Assembly (NCBI GenBank): GCA_947044405.1
Contig: CAMRHE010001074.1
Location: 1 to 64,000 of the forward strand
Origin: Leptodactylus fallax
Lineage: Eukaryota > Chordata > Amphibia > Anura > Leptodactylidae
Reading direction: 5' to 3'
DNA length: 64,000 nucleotides
Shown here piece after piece: positions 34,472 through 46,564 of the stretch (within the stretch, counting starts at the first letter, position 1; the number at the start of each line of letters is the position of its first letter). The notes under the pieces are model-generated. The model worked only from the letters and a program-made list of their open reading frames with translations, did not search any database and was not told the origin of the DNA. The position numbers were made by a program, and so were the translations under genes.

Positions 34472-35447
34472 TGTAAGAGACAGCCAATGTTGTCCTAAGC
34501 TTCATTTGTCTGTATAAACTGTTAATGTTGAATGTATTTCTGTGATTCTGTTCCTTTAAGACAGCAGCCATTGTAATTGTGACATGATGCTGGAGTGAGA
34601 CCCCCCCCCTTTTATGTCAGCCTGCCTGTTCTGCAGACAGAATGTGAGCAGAGAAGCAGGAAGTGACGAGACAGAGAGCAGCAGCCATCTTAGCAAGTGT
34701 TGTATTGAACTGGTGTGGAGATTTTTCTGTACAGCTAAGCTGTATCTTGGTCCAGAGACAAACAGAGTGTAAAGAGACAACAGGACTAGTGAGTCCACGT
34801 GAAAGGAACTGTGCTCAGTGGCTGATCAGTGAGACTGACATTGTGACTGTGTATATGGATACCACAGATAGAGACTCGCAGTGCTGTTAATGTACTGGAC
34901 AGCACCTGCTAAACCCCGGCTTACATCCCAGCTCAGTGTATGGATTCTGCAGGACTGTCAGTGTGCTGAGTGGAATCTGCTGTTGGATTACATTGCATTC
35001 AGTTGGTTTCCCTGTCTGTTAAAGAGGACTTCATTTCTCCCAAGATCCTGATAACCGTGAGGAGAGGACGCTTCACTATAAAAGAAAGGACCGACTTTGG
35101 GCCCCATCGCGCGCTTCTACGGACTGTAAGCGGTCCACCTGGACCACTGGGGAAAAGGGGGTGCACCCAAATGTGAAGTCAGGGTCAGTTAGGGATAGTT
35201 TTGAGTATATTGTTCATTCAGTGTCCATACTGCAGAATTGGACAGAGTAAAAGTAGAAACCATTGCAGAATTTGCCTTGAAATTGTTCATGCTATATTGT
35301 ATATTTTGCTTGTCTTTATCCTGTCATTTTACCTTCAAATAGCCTTTATTAACTTATAGTAAATATATATTCTTTTTTTTGAACTACCGCGTGTGCGTTC
35401 ATTTCTGGTTGCGGAGTCCAAACCACCTGCCTTGCTCTCGGTTCACA
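34472..35447 (+). repeat. Copy A 3' LTR
   Basis: 976 bp. Differs from the 5' LTR only by one extra C in the poly-C run and by a C-to-T change with one extra T in a T run near 35372. Confidence 0.95.
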
Positions 35448-36498
35448 AATATATACTGTATCTTCAATCTTCCACACTATTAGGAGTATATACTATATCT
35501 ATGTATCTATATTGATAACGTGTCTATATGGAGTTCTATCCTCTTACATTATTTTACATTAAACATATTTTTTCATTATATTATAGATTTTTTTTTTCTA
35601 ATATTTATGTTACTTTCTGTATTTATAAAATTTAAAAATCTTGACGTTTTCACCCTTGTTACTGAGCCACACAATAGGCAAACACTTCTCAGTAATCATC
35701 TCATCACAGACAGGATTACAATGAAAGGTAACACCCATATATAGATAACACATGATCCACTGTTTACAGCTCACCTCCTCCTCCCTGCACAGGTCACAGA
35801 GCATGCCCACAACAGTTCGGGAAGAATTATCATACATTTCACAATATGTTCCGGTCTACAATGTATGATAAAAGATGCAAAAAACTAACTTTTTAATATT
35901 TTCCTGCTGCTTTTAAAAAACTTTTAAAAAAGTGAGCATGGTTTTGCGGCTTAAAATATATCACACTATTTGCCCCAGATAACTGGTGTAAATAATGGAT
36001 GAAAACTACACTAGATCCTAGCTGGCGTGGATTTTAGCTTTTGGTAAATGGACCAGGTGAGACCAAAAGTATTGTTCTATGACGTCACAGTTAGTTGTAG
36101 CCAGTGACATCAGAAAACTGTAAGATGTTGTGACTTCATAGATGGATTTCAGTTCGGAAAGCTGCTATAATAATACAAATGTGTTTTTTCGAGCAATCTG
36201 CTGTGGAATCTTAGGAGTCTTTCAGTCAAGTAAATTACTCTGACATCAAATTAGCATTTGGAAATGAACCCATGTATTGTTCTTTCTCAGGGGTTGTCCG
36301 ACATTGGTATCCGCCCTTGCTTTAATGTATAATTGTTGAGTCTCACAAATGCAGTTCTAAGGCAGACATCATTGGCCAAAGGGAGCCTTCTCTCAATTTA
36401 CCGAGATGCACACATACATATTTTAATACAACACACTAACACATGCCACTCGCTAACAGTATAACATTATACCCATCTATTATAAACCAGTCAGCCCC
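35448..36498. other. Intergenic, nothing recognised
   Basis: AT-rich. No genes or element ends recognised. Confidence 0.4.
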
Positions 36499-36502
36499 TT
36501 AA

Positions 36503-37343
36503 AGAGTCTGTCACCAGAACTCAGCATATCAACTCAGCTGTAAGGGAATTGCCAGTTGAGCAATTACCCAGTAGCTACTGGTGAACACTGGGGGGGAGGG
36601 GCACAACAAGACAGTGAACCCTAAGCTGAACCCCCCCACTGTCCCTGGCTAACTTGCCTGATCTGTCCTAGGCGACAGCAGCAACTGGTCGACAGTCCCT
36701 TCTTAATATAAGTGACAACACAGAACGCAGACAGGACAAACAACAACAAAAGGGAAGTCAGCTAGCCAAGGGTTCGGTAACAGACGAGCAATGCAGTACA
36801 CAATCACAATCCAAAAGAATAGTCAAAGTCAAAGCCAGAGGTCAGGAATAGGAATACAGGAAATTAAACAGCAAGAGTAATAGCCAGTACGCACAAGACA
36901 ATAGTCAGCGCCAATGTGAATGAGAGCAAACAATAAATAGGAAGGAAGAACCCGCCCCAGATTTGATAGGAGGATAGGCTGTCAATCACACAGGCAAAGC
37001 TGAGATTAACTATTTGAGGAGCAGAAGAAACAAGGTGAAGGAGACAGGTGTGGCTGAAATTCAATTACATAGTCTAGGACAGTGTTCAGACTGAGCAACA
37101 AGAATTTTAAGCAAGGAATCAAACTGAACACGCCTCCTGCGCTGCAGCGTGCGAGTGGAGGGTGGAGCAGAGACCTGAACAGGCAGAGACGTTACACCAG
37201 CCCTGCAGCTAGTTCAAAAACAGTAAAGTCTCTGTAATGGTGGCAATGATTCGCAAGAGGAAAACATTGTTTAATTCAGGTGACCCTAACCTATCTATCT
37301 GTGGGACTGAGTTGATATGCGGCGTTCTGGTGACAGACTTCCT
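36503..37343. mobile_element. TTAA-flanked (piggyBac-type) non-autonomous element
   Basis: TTAA at 36499-36502 and 37344-37347 flanks inverted ends AGTCTGTCACCAGAAC and GTTCTGGTGACAGACT, pairing continuing through ATATCAACTCAG. A TTAA duplication is the piggyBac signature. The interior (about 36585-37195) looks like a separate insertion, GC-richer at its right end (CGCCTCCTGCGCTGCAGCG), unidentified. No transposase. Confidence 0.65.
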
Positions 37344-37681
37344 TTAAGTGATATGGCCATCAGAAATGACACTCAAGTCATTTCTGATAGGGGTGGTGCA
37401 TGACAAAATTCTTGTGTAATGTAGTGACATCCCATGCAGTACTGGTAGTATTGTATAGTCGTGTAGTGTAGTCGTGTTGAAAAGGAAGCCACCAGACACT
37501 CTTTAATACTCCCGGACTAGGCCTTCGACTCTTTGTGAGACAGTGGCTGCTTCCTGGAATTAAATGGACCATCCAAACTGAATGGACTCCATGTAGCAAC
37601 TCTTCAGAAAGGTGCAAAGGCACTGCTCTTTATGTAGCACGTCTTCACCTTGGCGTTTCTCAAGCATCATGCTGCAGCTGG

Positions 37682-37963
37682 TGTAAGGTCATACCAAGGA
37701 GCGTCTACAAGAACTTCACCTGTAGTACAATGCCTAGGCACAAACAACATTCGTCCCACACCCATTGCACCTGCAGAGGGAACACAACACACAACATTTG
37801 CATTGCAGACAGTTATGCAACATATCCGGGAATCGGTCACAAAGGAAGGACACTGAATAAACACATTACAAGAAGGGTGCTAACTTGTCTTGGGCAGAGA
37901 CTCTACCTATGGCAATTTACTACAGGTGAAGATCTTGGAGAAGCCCCATGGTATGACCTTACA
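37682..37963. mobile_element. Inverted-repeat element, 282 bp
   Basis: Left arm 37682-37727 and right arm 37918-37963 are inverted copies over 46 bp at about 85% identity (TGTAAGGTCATACCAAGG against CCATGGTATGACCTTACA, and CTTCACCTGTAGTA against TACTACAGGTGAAG). Weak similarity continues outward. The open frames crossing it match no family I know. Confidence 0.55.
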
Positions 37964-37978
37964 TTGGCTGTATCATGA

Positions 37979-39443
37979 GTCACACCAGGGTGAAAGCATG
38001 CTATATAAAGAGCAGAACCTTCACACCTTTCTGAAGAGTTAGATGGTCCGTTTCATGGCGATTTACTAAGGAGGTTAACCCTTCATCTCCTTACAATCCT
38101 CTTCCCACTTAGCCTTTCATCAGAGCGAATCAGTACTGCCTGTTATATACCTATTATAGACAAATATCATTGACGTAGACTTATGAATAAACATTACAGT
38201 AAAGACAGTGCATAAGTATATACAGTAATAAATAATACATAAATAAATATTGCAAACACTTTTACGCAGAAGAACTTTTATCAAGCCAAGTAAATTGCCA
38301 ATTGTATAAAAGTAATTGACAATTTATTGTTATCCTGTCTGCACACATAAAACAGATAACAAATATTACATCAGACACGAGCACACGACCATGGACACCC
38401 TGGACTATATCCATTTGTATCTTGCAGGAAGTGTCACTGTATATATCCAGTTGTGTCTAGACTTCACTTCTGTCAGTATATAATTACATTTTCCTTTTTC
38501 CTGCTGTGACATCCCTCTTTGACACGAGATATCCTGATTTTTCTGTTATTTAATTGAAATTTGGTAACAACTGTGAAGATTGATGCTATGTGCAGCGACG
38601 CAGTCTATCACTCAGAGCTCCCCAATGTAACGTTACCCACTAGACTTCCTATTCTACAAGGAAGCCATCACGTCTGGGTGGCTTCAAAATTTCACTCACT
38701 TTCCTGTACAAAGAACGTGTCCTGAGGTTTATTCCTGAAGTGCAATGGACGGCTGAAATAATTAACAATGATTCATTTCAACAGGAAACGGGACATCTAT
38801 GAAAGCCATTAATGTATGTTGTATTTGGAAAGGATGCTCTCAGAGAAAGGATTTCCTTGTAGACATCACTTATGCAATTTTATTTTTCGCTCTTCCAGTT
38901 GCATGTACTTGTTTGTAAATCGATGGTGGTGACTGATGTGTTTGATACATGGAAGAGAGTGAGCCCATAGCAAAGATCAAAATGGTACCAGGATGTGGCA
39001 CCCAAGACAGGAGGATTTGCCATCTGTCCACCACTTTCTATGACCCTTTTGTCCATATGTGGCCTCTTGTTTGCAAACAGTGCAGTTGGAGAAAGGAGTT
39101 GTGCAAAGAGTTTTTCATGTGAATGGCTGGCCCCATGTAATACATGAATGGTTTGAATCCACCAAAGCAAGAGACATTCTTTCAGTCATCGGGGCCCTAC
39201 CCTCTATGATCACCATATGACGTGCCAATAGGGCGAATCAGGGAAAATTTGCCATGTTGTCATTTCACAGATGAACAAATTTTCTATCATGAATTAAGAT
39301 TTGCTGCATATAAGTAGAAATTAGAGAACATGTTCATGGAAAGCTGGGTTTTGAACAGTCTTGGGCTCGGCTGAACCCAAGATTGTCGGGATTCACCAAA
39401 AAATGAATAATTTTTATATTCTGGGTCTTTTCAGACTTATAAT
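37979..39443. other. Intergenic, nothing recognised
   Basis: A 96-codon frame on the minus strand at 38880-39170 matches nothing I recognise. No element ends found. Confidence 0.4.
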
Positions 39444-40905
39444 TAGACATGGGCAATCATTCTGATTTGTTTAGTTTCAGATGGTTTGGGAACAAGATTT
39501 GTTTCGGGTCGAACAAGTTTGGTAAAAACAACACCTTAAATTAACTTAAAACATAGTGTAGAATACTCTTAGGGTTCCTAGGATCCTATCTATAAAACAT
39601 AGTGTAGAACACTGTCAGGGCTCCTAGGAACCTATCTATAAAACATAGTGTAGAATACTGTCAGGGCTCCTAGGAACCTATCTATAAAACATAGTGTAGA
39701 ATACTCTTAGGGTTCCTAGGAACCTATCTATAAAACATAGTGTAGAATACACTCAGGGCTCCTAGGAACCTATCTATAAAACATAGTGTAGAATACTCTT
39801 AGTGCTGCTAGGAACCTATCTATAAAACATAGTGTAGAACACTCTTAGTGCTGCTAGGAACCTATCTATAAAACATAGTGTAGAATACTGTCAGGGCTCC
39901 TAGGAACCTATCTATAAAACATAGTGTAGAACACTATTAGGGCTCCTAGGAACCTATCTATAAAACATAGTGTATAACACTCTCAGGGCTCCTAGGAACC
40001 TATCTATAAAACATAGTGTAGAACACTATTAGAGCTCCTAGGAACCTATCTATAAAACATATTGTAGAATACTCTTAGAGTTCCTAGGAACCTATCTATA
40101 AAACATAGTGTAGAACACTCTTAGAGCTCCTAGGAACCTATCTATAAAACATAGTGTAGAACACTCTTAGGGCTCCTAGGAACCTATCTATAAAACATAG
40201 TGTAGAATACTCTCAGGGCTCCTAGGAACCTATCTATAAAACATAGTGTAGAACACTATTAGAGCTCCTAGGAACCTATCTATAAAACATAGTGTAGAAC
40301 ACTTAGGGCTCCTAGGAACTTATCTATAAAACATAGTGTAGAACACTGTCAGGGCTCCTAGGAACTTATCTATAAAACATAGTGTAGAACACTCTTAGGG
40401 TTCCTAAAAACCTATCTATCTAATTTCTGGATCTCTAAGGCAAACACAGCAAAAGTTATGTCAACGTGAAAGTGACATTTTTATACTCTGGGATCTTCTT
40501 GCGGAATCTTGTGTTCTCCCTCTCTCTCTGTGCCTCCTCAGTGAAGTCTGGCGTTCTCCAGTGATGTCATGATGCTCAACGTTCCCATGTGACCACTGGT
40601 GACCCAATCACAGGCCATGGTGGTGACCCTTGGCACATGATGTCACCTGGAGAACACCAGACACCGCATGGAGGCCCAAAAGAGGTAACGGAATATGAGT
40701 ATGAACGTTTTTTTTTTAGTTTTGTCACTTCCCCTGGGCCTCCACATATTATATTCTGGGGTCTGAAGTGATCCCAGAGTATAATGTGGCTGCCATTTTT
40801 GTTTGTCCGTAGCAAATTGCCATTTGTTTGGTTTCATTTAAAACCGAACAATTTACAATATTCTGGTTGAATCCGGTTTGTGACAAAGCAGTGCGCCCAT
40901 CTCTA
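39444..40905. mobile_element. hAT-like element E4 enclosing a minisatellite
   Basis: Left end TAGACATGGGCAATCA and right end GTGCGCCCATCTCTA are E-family ends. Most of the left half is the 46-bp array (39549-40420). The right half has the E-family cassette with CCCAGAGTATAAT near 40769. No transposase. Confidence 0.6.
39549..40420. repeat. 46-bp minisatellite, about 19 copies
   Basis: Units start AAACATAGTGTAGAA, then a variable CACT.TTAGGG part, then CTCCTAGGAACCTATCTATA. Sequence varies only at a few positions (AATACT or AACACT; GGGTTC, GGGCTC or GAGCTC). One unit is shortened by 2-3 bp near 40303. Confidence 0.95.
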
Positions 40906-41422
40906 CTCATAGTATGATAGCTGGTGCGGAAAGATAATAAACACTAATACTCTCCTTCGCTCACCTCTCCTGGGCGCCCTTTCAGCCGCTGGCACTTCAC
41001 TCACGATGTTGGCATGCGTGTTGACAGGAGGCTGAAAGAGGTTAGAAGACAACCCCAGTGGTGTTCTTGGTGCACCTTTTGATCAAATTGTAGAAGCCCA
41101 TGTTACCACTATAAAGAATAGTATATTGACACTACTGAGTTGTTCTATACAGAAAAAATATAGTAACAGATAGTATACTCTTCTTGGAATATCTCCTATG
41201 GATGATATAGTTTCCTATGGATGTGTCTGGTGTATGGTCCAGCAACTTTCCCAGCACATACATCATATGAAATTCACAAAGATAATGTGACACCTACTGA
41301 CAGCAAGCAGAGATCTTTATAATGGGAAGAAATGACGCACAAAACATTACAGGTATACGCTGGTCATCTTATTCTAATTCTAACACTGTATATAGTATAT
41401 ATTAGCATATTAGATAGCTGCA

Positions 41423-41462
<40 letters not shown>

Positions 41463-42230
41463 CTGGGGCAATGGGGAGATTTATATGCAAAAATTGCACC
41501 AAAAAGTGTATGCATTTTAGACTCTTAACTGACACTGGCAGTTTGCAAAAATATGGTATGCTAAAGAGGAATATTAGCATACCAAATGTATTTGATCTGT
41601 TGAATATTGCTCATTTTCATGATATTGAAAACATGCAGGGTGCACTGCCAGGTCCAGGCAGATCACACATTCCTCCTCTAGGTGGCATACTTTGCTATAT
41701 ATTGAAATACAAAATTGAGTTCAAGGTGAAAATGACAAAAGATCACATGACGAAAATCCATTTCGAGTTGAAAACACATAAAGGAAGATGGTGCAAAGCT
41801 CCTTAAAAATGCAGTAAATGACAAGGAAGACATTCCTTAGATGCACCTAAAGTCTATTAAAAATAAACCTTAGGGCATTTCTGGGATTAGATTTATATAA
41901 AATGTACATAAAGTAGCTCTTGATCATAAAGCAAATGATTTACCCAATCCCATGCATAAAAAAATCTGCAAAAACTTATTACATCAATTTACATAAACTC
42001 ATTTCGGCTGTGGCCACACATTGCAGAAAAGCTACGTTTTTTTTGTTGCAGATTTTGCTGTGGTTTTTTGAGACAAAGCCAGGAATAGATTAAGCAGAAG
42101 GGAGAAGTATAAGACATTCCTAGATATTTCCCATTCCTTCTGCAGCCACTGTTAAGTTTGGTTAAAAAAAAAAAAAAATGCAGCAAAATCTGAAACAAAA
42201 ACACAGCTTTCTGCAATGTGGGACCCTAGC
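40906..42230. other. Intergenic with a (GATA)n microsatellite
   Basis: (GATA)n at 41424-41461. The repeat-like block 42000-42230 has short inverted words around GCAGAAAAGCTACG and CACAGCTTTCTGC, probably a decayed MITE. An open frame at 41471-41806 is not recognisable. Confidence 0.45.
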
Positions 42231-42715
42231 CTAAGGCCGGGTCCCCTTGTAACGTAAAAGCACAATGTTTTACAGCGAAACCCATCCACACATTGCAGAA
42301 AAATATCAGCAGCGGACATTCTGCGATTTCAAAAACCGTTGTGGTTTTGGAAATTGCAGCATGTCAGTTATACCTCCAGAAACGCTGGCGGTTTCCCTAT
42401 AGGAAAACTCTGCGGACTTTCTGTGAAAAGCCCTGCGGGAAAAACCGCAATGCGTTTCCGCTACGGATTTTCCCGCAGCACTTTTTGGCTGCGGTCCGCT
42501 ATGTGGGCCTGCTAAGGACCCACAATGCAGAAACGCAGCTTTTTCGGGAACCAGCACCAGCAAAGTGAATGAGGTTTCATTGCATGCCATCCACAGCGGA
42601 AAAAAAAAAGCCGTGATTTTAAAAACTGATGTTTTTGAAAATTGCAGCAAGTTAATTTTAGCTGTAGAATCGTCAGTGATTTCCCTATAGATTTAATATG
42701 GGAAGGAAAAATGCA
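42231..42715. repeat. Dispersed repeat (family Y), copies 3 and 4
   Basis: Two adjacent pieces (about 42231-42545 and 42546-42715) both contain the AAAATTGCAGCA block. The first also has ATACCTCCAGAAACGCTGGC, matching 26600-26895. Non-coding. Confidence 0.5.
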
Positions 42716-43378
42716 TGCATGTCTAGGTGGGGATCCTATCTCTAGGGCTCGACATGTCTGGATAACGGAGGTCCCCTAAACAGTGTTCTGACAGGCCAAG
42801 CGCCTGGCCATGACCACATTCATCTGCAGAGAAAATAGAGAATTGGTTAACATGTGAGGGTCTTTCTGCATTCAGGTCTATGGGAGTTATTGAAATACTG
42901 TAGGGCAGCGATTTTTGCTTGGTTGTTTTTGTAACTTCCATAGACTTCAATGGCAAAAATATAAATATATTGGTGCAAGCTTGTGGACCGGAGCCATCAA
43001 CCTTATATTTATAATGGGATGTCCTTAGGTGCGTTCTGTAGGATGGGACTCAACTTTTCATTAAAAAAAATAAAATAAAAAAATAATGTTTTTGTAATTA
43101 CGTGCTGCAGGCCATACCCACTAAAAACTATACCCACCATCTTTATAAACTATTTCATCTATGCCCGTACCCAGAAGTCATATCCAGAGATATTTACGCA
43201 TACGATAGCCATTGCTGGCCAATGCATGGTGAGGCTTCTTGATAGAAATGTCCATGTGATAACAATAATTTTTTTTTTCAAAACATTAAGAAATCATTCC
43301 AGATAACTGGGACTTCAAGTTTACTGATGTGGTTGCAAGTAGGCAAAAAAAACCAGGCCTACACCTTGTTTACCCCAT

Positions 43379-43653
43379 CCCCATGCACATTAGATGAATG
43401 TTGGCCAAGCCCACCAATGTTGGTAGGACCAGATGATCATCTATATGTTTGGATGGCCCTATTTTTACCTCAAGGGTAGATGTTGGGGGATAGAAGGATT
43501 GGGCTGTTGGGCTTCCACATGTTTGATCTTATATTCTCATAGGATATAAGCTCCCCCATAGTGATTTATTTGGCTCTCCATTGGGAGAGGTCTGAGGGCA
43601 CAGCTGTCAATTGAATGAACAATCGGCTGAGAGCTAGTTGATATGTATGGATG
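43379..43653. mobile_element. Possible MITE (family Z)
   Basis: It begins with ATGCACATTAGATGAATGTTGG and ends with words close to the inverse of CCATACAT.TATCAACTAGCT. It resembles 52432-52731. Diverged, low certainty. Confidence 0.35.
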
Positions 43654-44826
43654 GCCTATTAGTACTTTATAGAGAGATGTATCCTCACTTCACCATAGCA
43701 AAAAGCCATGAAAAAGTGGTTTTAGAATGACTAAAATTGTGGTAAAATATTTACAAAAATTTTATGCATGAGGCTGTCTTCTGTACAATTTTTGCCCTCC
43801 ATGAATGTAACATGGTATTCCCATTTTATGATTGGTTTACGGTCCTAAGGTGCTCACCAGTGGAGGCCCCACCATTGGTGGAATATCCTAGCAATATGCT
43901 ATCATTTACCAACCCTTGCAAATCATAAAAGTGCAGGGGGCAGAATTTTTTTCTGGACTTTGTCAGTAATTCCTAAGAAGACCATTATATTCAGCTTGGA
44001 TTCATGTTGGAATACTGTAGTATAGATATAAAAATTATATAACTTGTTGTCCAGTATGTATAGTACATCGTGCCTACACAATAGCCTATTCCATATGACG
44101 GTATGATATGTATCCAAGCATCTTTTTATTGATGTTCAGTACACTATATAACCTGCAGACGTGGCTGCTCACCCACCTACTTACTGCAGCCTTGAAATCT
44201 ATTAGACCATCTTTGGTATGTGTCAAGGAGATGGAAGTAAAGCTGAGCGGGGACAAGGCAACAATACTTTAACATACCCCAGAGATATGGAGCCCACCCT
44301 TTGTGTTTTAATGACTAACCCAGGCTAAAGCAAAACCACCCAAACAGGGAACCAGCTGTTGCTTCGAGTTGTGTTTATGTACCATAGAGGTCATAACTCT
44401 ACCTGATCTGACATTACGGAGACTACTTCCAAAAGCTGGCAAGGCTCTGTCTGTACGTCTAAGTTATTGCCTATTCAGGTGACTGTGAGAAATAAGTAAC
44501 GTCTACTAAGTGTTTGCTGCCCAAAATACTTGAGGATTAAGACAAGTGGTTGCAAAAGTACAAACACAGGAAACCTGCTTGAGATGATAAAAGATATGGT
44601 GTACAGAAAATAAAATGTGGTTAAAAATTTTGTAACCTGTTTGTGATATCCAAATATTGAAGAAGTTGTCCAGAGAAGAAACAAAATTATTCTTGAAACT
44701 ACTGAGCATGTGCAAAAATAAAAAAAAAAGTCGTCCTCACCTCACCACCTCTAATGGCAGCGATGACCTCCCAACACAAGAAGATGGAACGGCTGCAGTC
44801 AATCACAGTCTTTAGAGGGTCACCAC
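43654..44826. other. Intergenic, nothing recognised
   Basis: No genes, tandem repeats or element ends that I can support. Confidence 0.4.
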
Positions 44827-45552
44827 TAGAGATGGGCAAACCTCCCAAGATTCATTTTGGATACCTGATTCATTTTGGGGTCGAATAAGTTCGAATAGAA
44901 GTGAAATTATTATACTCTGGGATCTCTTCAGACCCCAGAGTATAATAGGTGGAGGCCCAGGGGAGGTGTAAAAAATAAAAAACATTTATACTCACCTTAT
45001 ACTCTGAAAAGACCCCAGAGTATAATAATTTTAAAAGCATGTCGCAGCCGCCATTTTAGTTTGTCCAAGACAAATTCCTAATTGTTCAGTTTCGTTAAAA
45101 TCTGAACAATTCGGGATATTCAGGTCAAACCCGGCTCGTGATGGGACAACTTCTGAATATTCGTTTGGTTTTGGGGTTCAGGTGGCTCGATCCATATAGA
45201 TTGTAAGCCTGCGGGCAGGGTCTTCTTTCCTACTAGTATGATGTTGGTCATCTAGTTATCATGTTGGTCTTTATTGTTCGTGCCATGTATGTAAACCCGT
45301 TCACTAATGCTCACCTTCTCCTCATCTCTCATGGGCAGCCTCGCAGTGTGCACTCCCTTGAGGTCCTCTTCCAGCCTAACCTCCTGGGTGACATCACATG
45401 CACTGCTTGAGGGCTATCCTAGCGATCATATGGGTCCAATCAGAGTGGTTTATGGGTGACAAACCCTCAAAGTTTTGGGTTTGGTCGAGCCTGAAACTTT
45501 TGGAAAATTTGTGTCCAATCAGGTTAATTCCAAAGTGGTTCACTCATCTCTA
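44827..45552. mobile_element. hAT-like element E5 with perfect 8-bp TSD
   Basis: Ends TAGAGATGGGCAAACC and GGTTCACTCATCTCTA, flanked by GTCACCAC at 44819-44826 and 45553-45560. The exact 8-bp duplication assigns the whole E family to hAT. Inside is a hairpin ATTATACTCTGGG/CCCCAGAGTATAAT (44907-44947), a second partial one near 44997-45022, and a decayed LINE tail piece (about 45195-45310). No transposase, so non-autonomous. Confidence 0.82.
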
Positions 45553-45884
45553 GTCACCACTGATGGCCAGTGATTGGCAATTTGGTATTGCCAAAGCTTT
45601 TATATATGGGCAGCATATGGACTCTGCCAGTGTTCTGCCAACCTAGATCTCAAGCCACATTAAGATGTCCATGTCTTATGGTCCATATTATGATTGCAAA
45701 CTTAGACTTTGGGTCCAATGAACTGAACATTACAGTACAGCAGGGTTCTAAGTCTTGCGGATATATTTTGTTAACCATACAATATTTAGAGACTAGCCCT
45801 ACTTCACCACAGACTCTTATAATAATCTACGTTCAGTTACATAGTGCTCTAGGGGCAGCTTCTCAGGGCTGACTGCAAGCTTAA

Positions 45885-46197
45885 AGGGGTTTCCATTATT
45901 TATTTTTTATTTATGGCCTATCCTTAGGATATTCTTTGTTAGTTTACTTTCCATGGAGTTCATGGCTTTTGTAGCTCACAATTACTGCTCTGAATTTAGG
46001 AAATTGGCCCCTATACTGATCTTTCAAGGTGGCTCCCTTCTGTTTATATCTGCCCCTGTTTAGGAGTCTGGGTGTAATGGGTATGTTATGGTGAAAAGCA
46101 TATAGAACTATTCATTTTAATGTCAAAGGCACAAAAACTGCAGATAGGTGATACATGATCTTTGGAATAGGAAATATAGGGAATTTGGAATACCCCT
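45885..46197. mobile_element. TTAA-flanked MITE
   Basis: TTAA at 45881-45884 and 46198-46201 flanks AAGGGGTTTCCATTAT and the inverted GGAATACCCCTT. Short piggyBac-like ends, no coding sequence. Confidence 0.6.
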
Positions 46198-46213
46198 TTA
46201 ACAATGACACTTT

Positions 46214-46368
46214 TATTACTTATTAAAAATGAATAGTTGTTTATGATTTCTAACAAAAAATATAGATTTTTCAAATATAATAATAATAGTGATAAAATAA
46301 TATACAAAAATACAAACAATACAATAATAAGAATGCAATCTAAATATAAAAAATATATTAAAAATTAA

Positions 46369-46399
<31 letters not shown>

Positions 46400-46416
46400 T
46401 TATCTATCTATCTATC
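46214..46416. repeat. AT-rich repeat plus (TATC)n, copy 1
   Basis: Words TTATTAAAAATGAATAG, GTTTATGATTT, ATAATATACAA and TCTAAATATAAAAAAT occur in the same order at 48465-48597. Both copies run into (TATC)n, here at 46369-46416. Confidence 0.65.
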
Positions 46417-46498
46417 ACAAGGCATTATGGGAAAGGAGCTGGGAGCTCATGCGCCCTCTGTTGGATATAACAGATCCTCAATTTGCTTTTGACTCACC
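46413..46498. repeat. 86-bp direct repeat, left copy
   Basis: Identical to 47899-47984 except at one position (GGATATAAC here, GGATGTAAC there). Ends GACTCACC and then continues GAGTCTTGAGAC into the unit. Confidence 0.9.
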
Positions 46499-46564
46499 GA
46501 GTCTTGAGACAGCAAAAGGGATTTTAGCCAAGCCAGTTTCACTTATCTGCATACAGCGCTGTTT

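Larger units (their letters stand above)
28832..35447 (+). mobile_element. Ty3/gypsy LTR retrotransposon, copy A (RT-deleted)
   Basis: 6616 bp with order LTR, primer site, gag, -1 frameshift, pol (protease, truncated RT, RNase H, integrase), polypurine tract, LTR. RNase H before integrase places it with Ty3/gypsy. No chromodomain follows the integrase and there is no env frame before the 3' LTR. The two LTRs differ by about one substitution and two single-base indels, so it is recent. A 545-bp deletion in pol removes the RT core, so the copy is defective. The flanking 5-mers (ATACA and AATAT) are not a target duplication, which is odd for a young copy. Confidence 0.95.

Noticed and set aside
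37535..37978. 147-codon frame, plus strand
   Set aside because: Overlaps a short inverted-repeat element; cysteine- and histidine-rich without a recognisable domain.
38880..39170. 96-codon frame, minus strand
   Set aside because: No recognisable domain or element context.
39549..40420. CRISPR-like array of regular repeats
   Set aside because: Units are contiguous with no unique spacers and the genome is eukaryotic; this is a minisatellite.
41471..41806. 111-codon frame starting next to (GATA)n
   Set aside because: A CxxC at the start looks suggestive, but the rest has no domain and no homologue I know.
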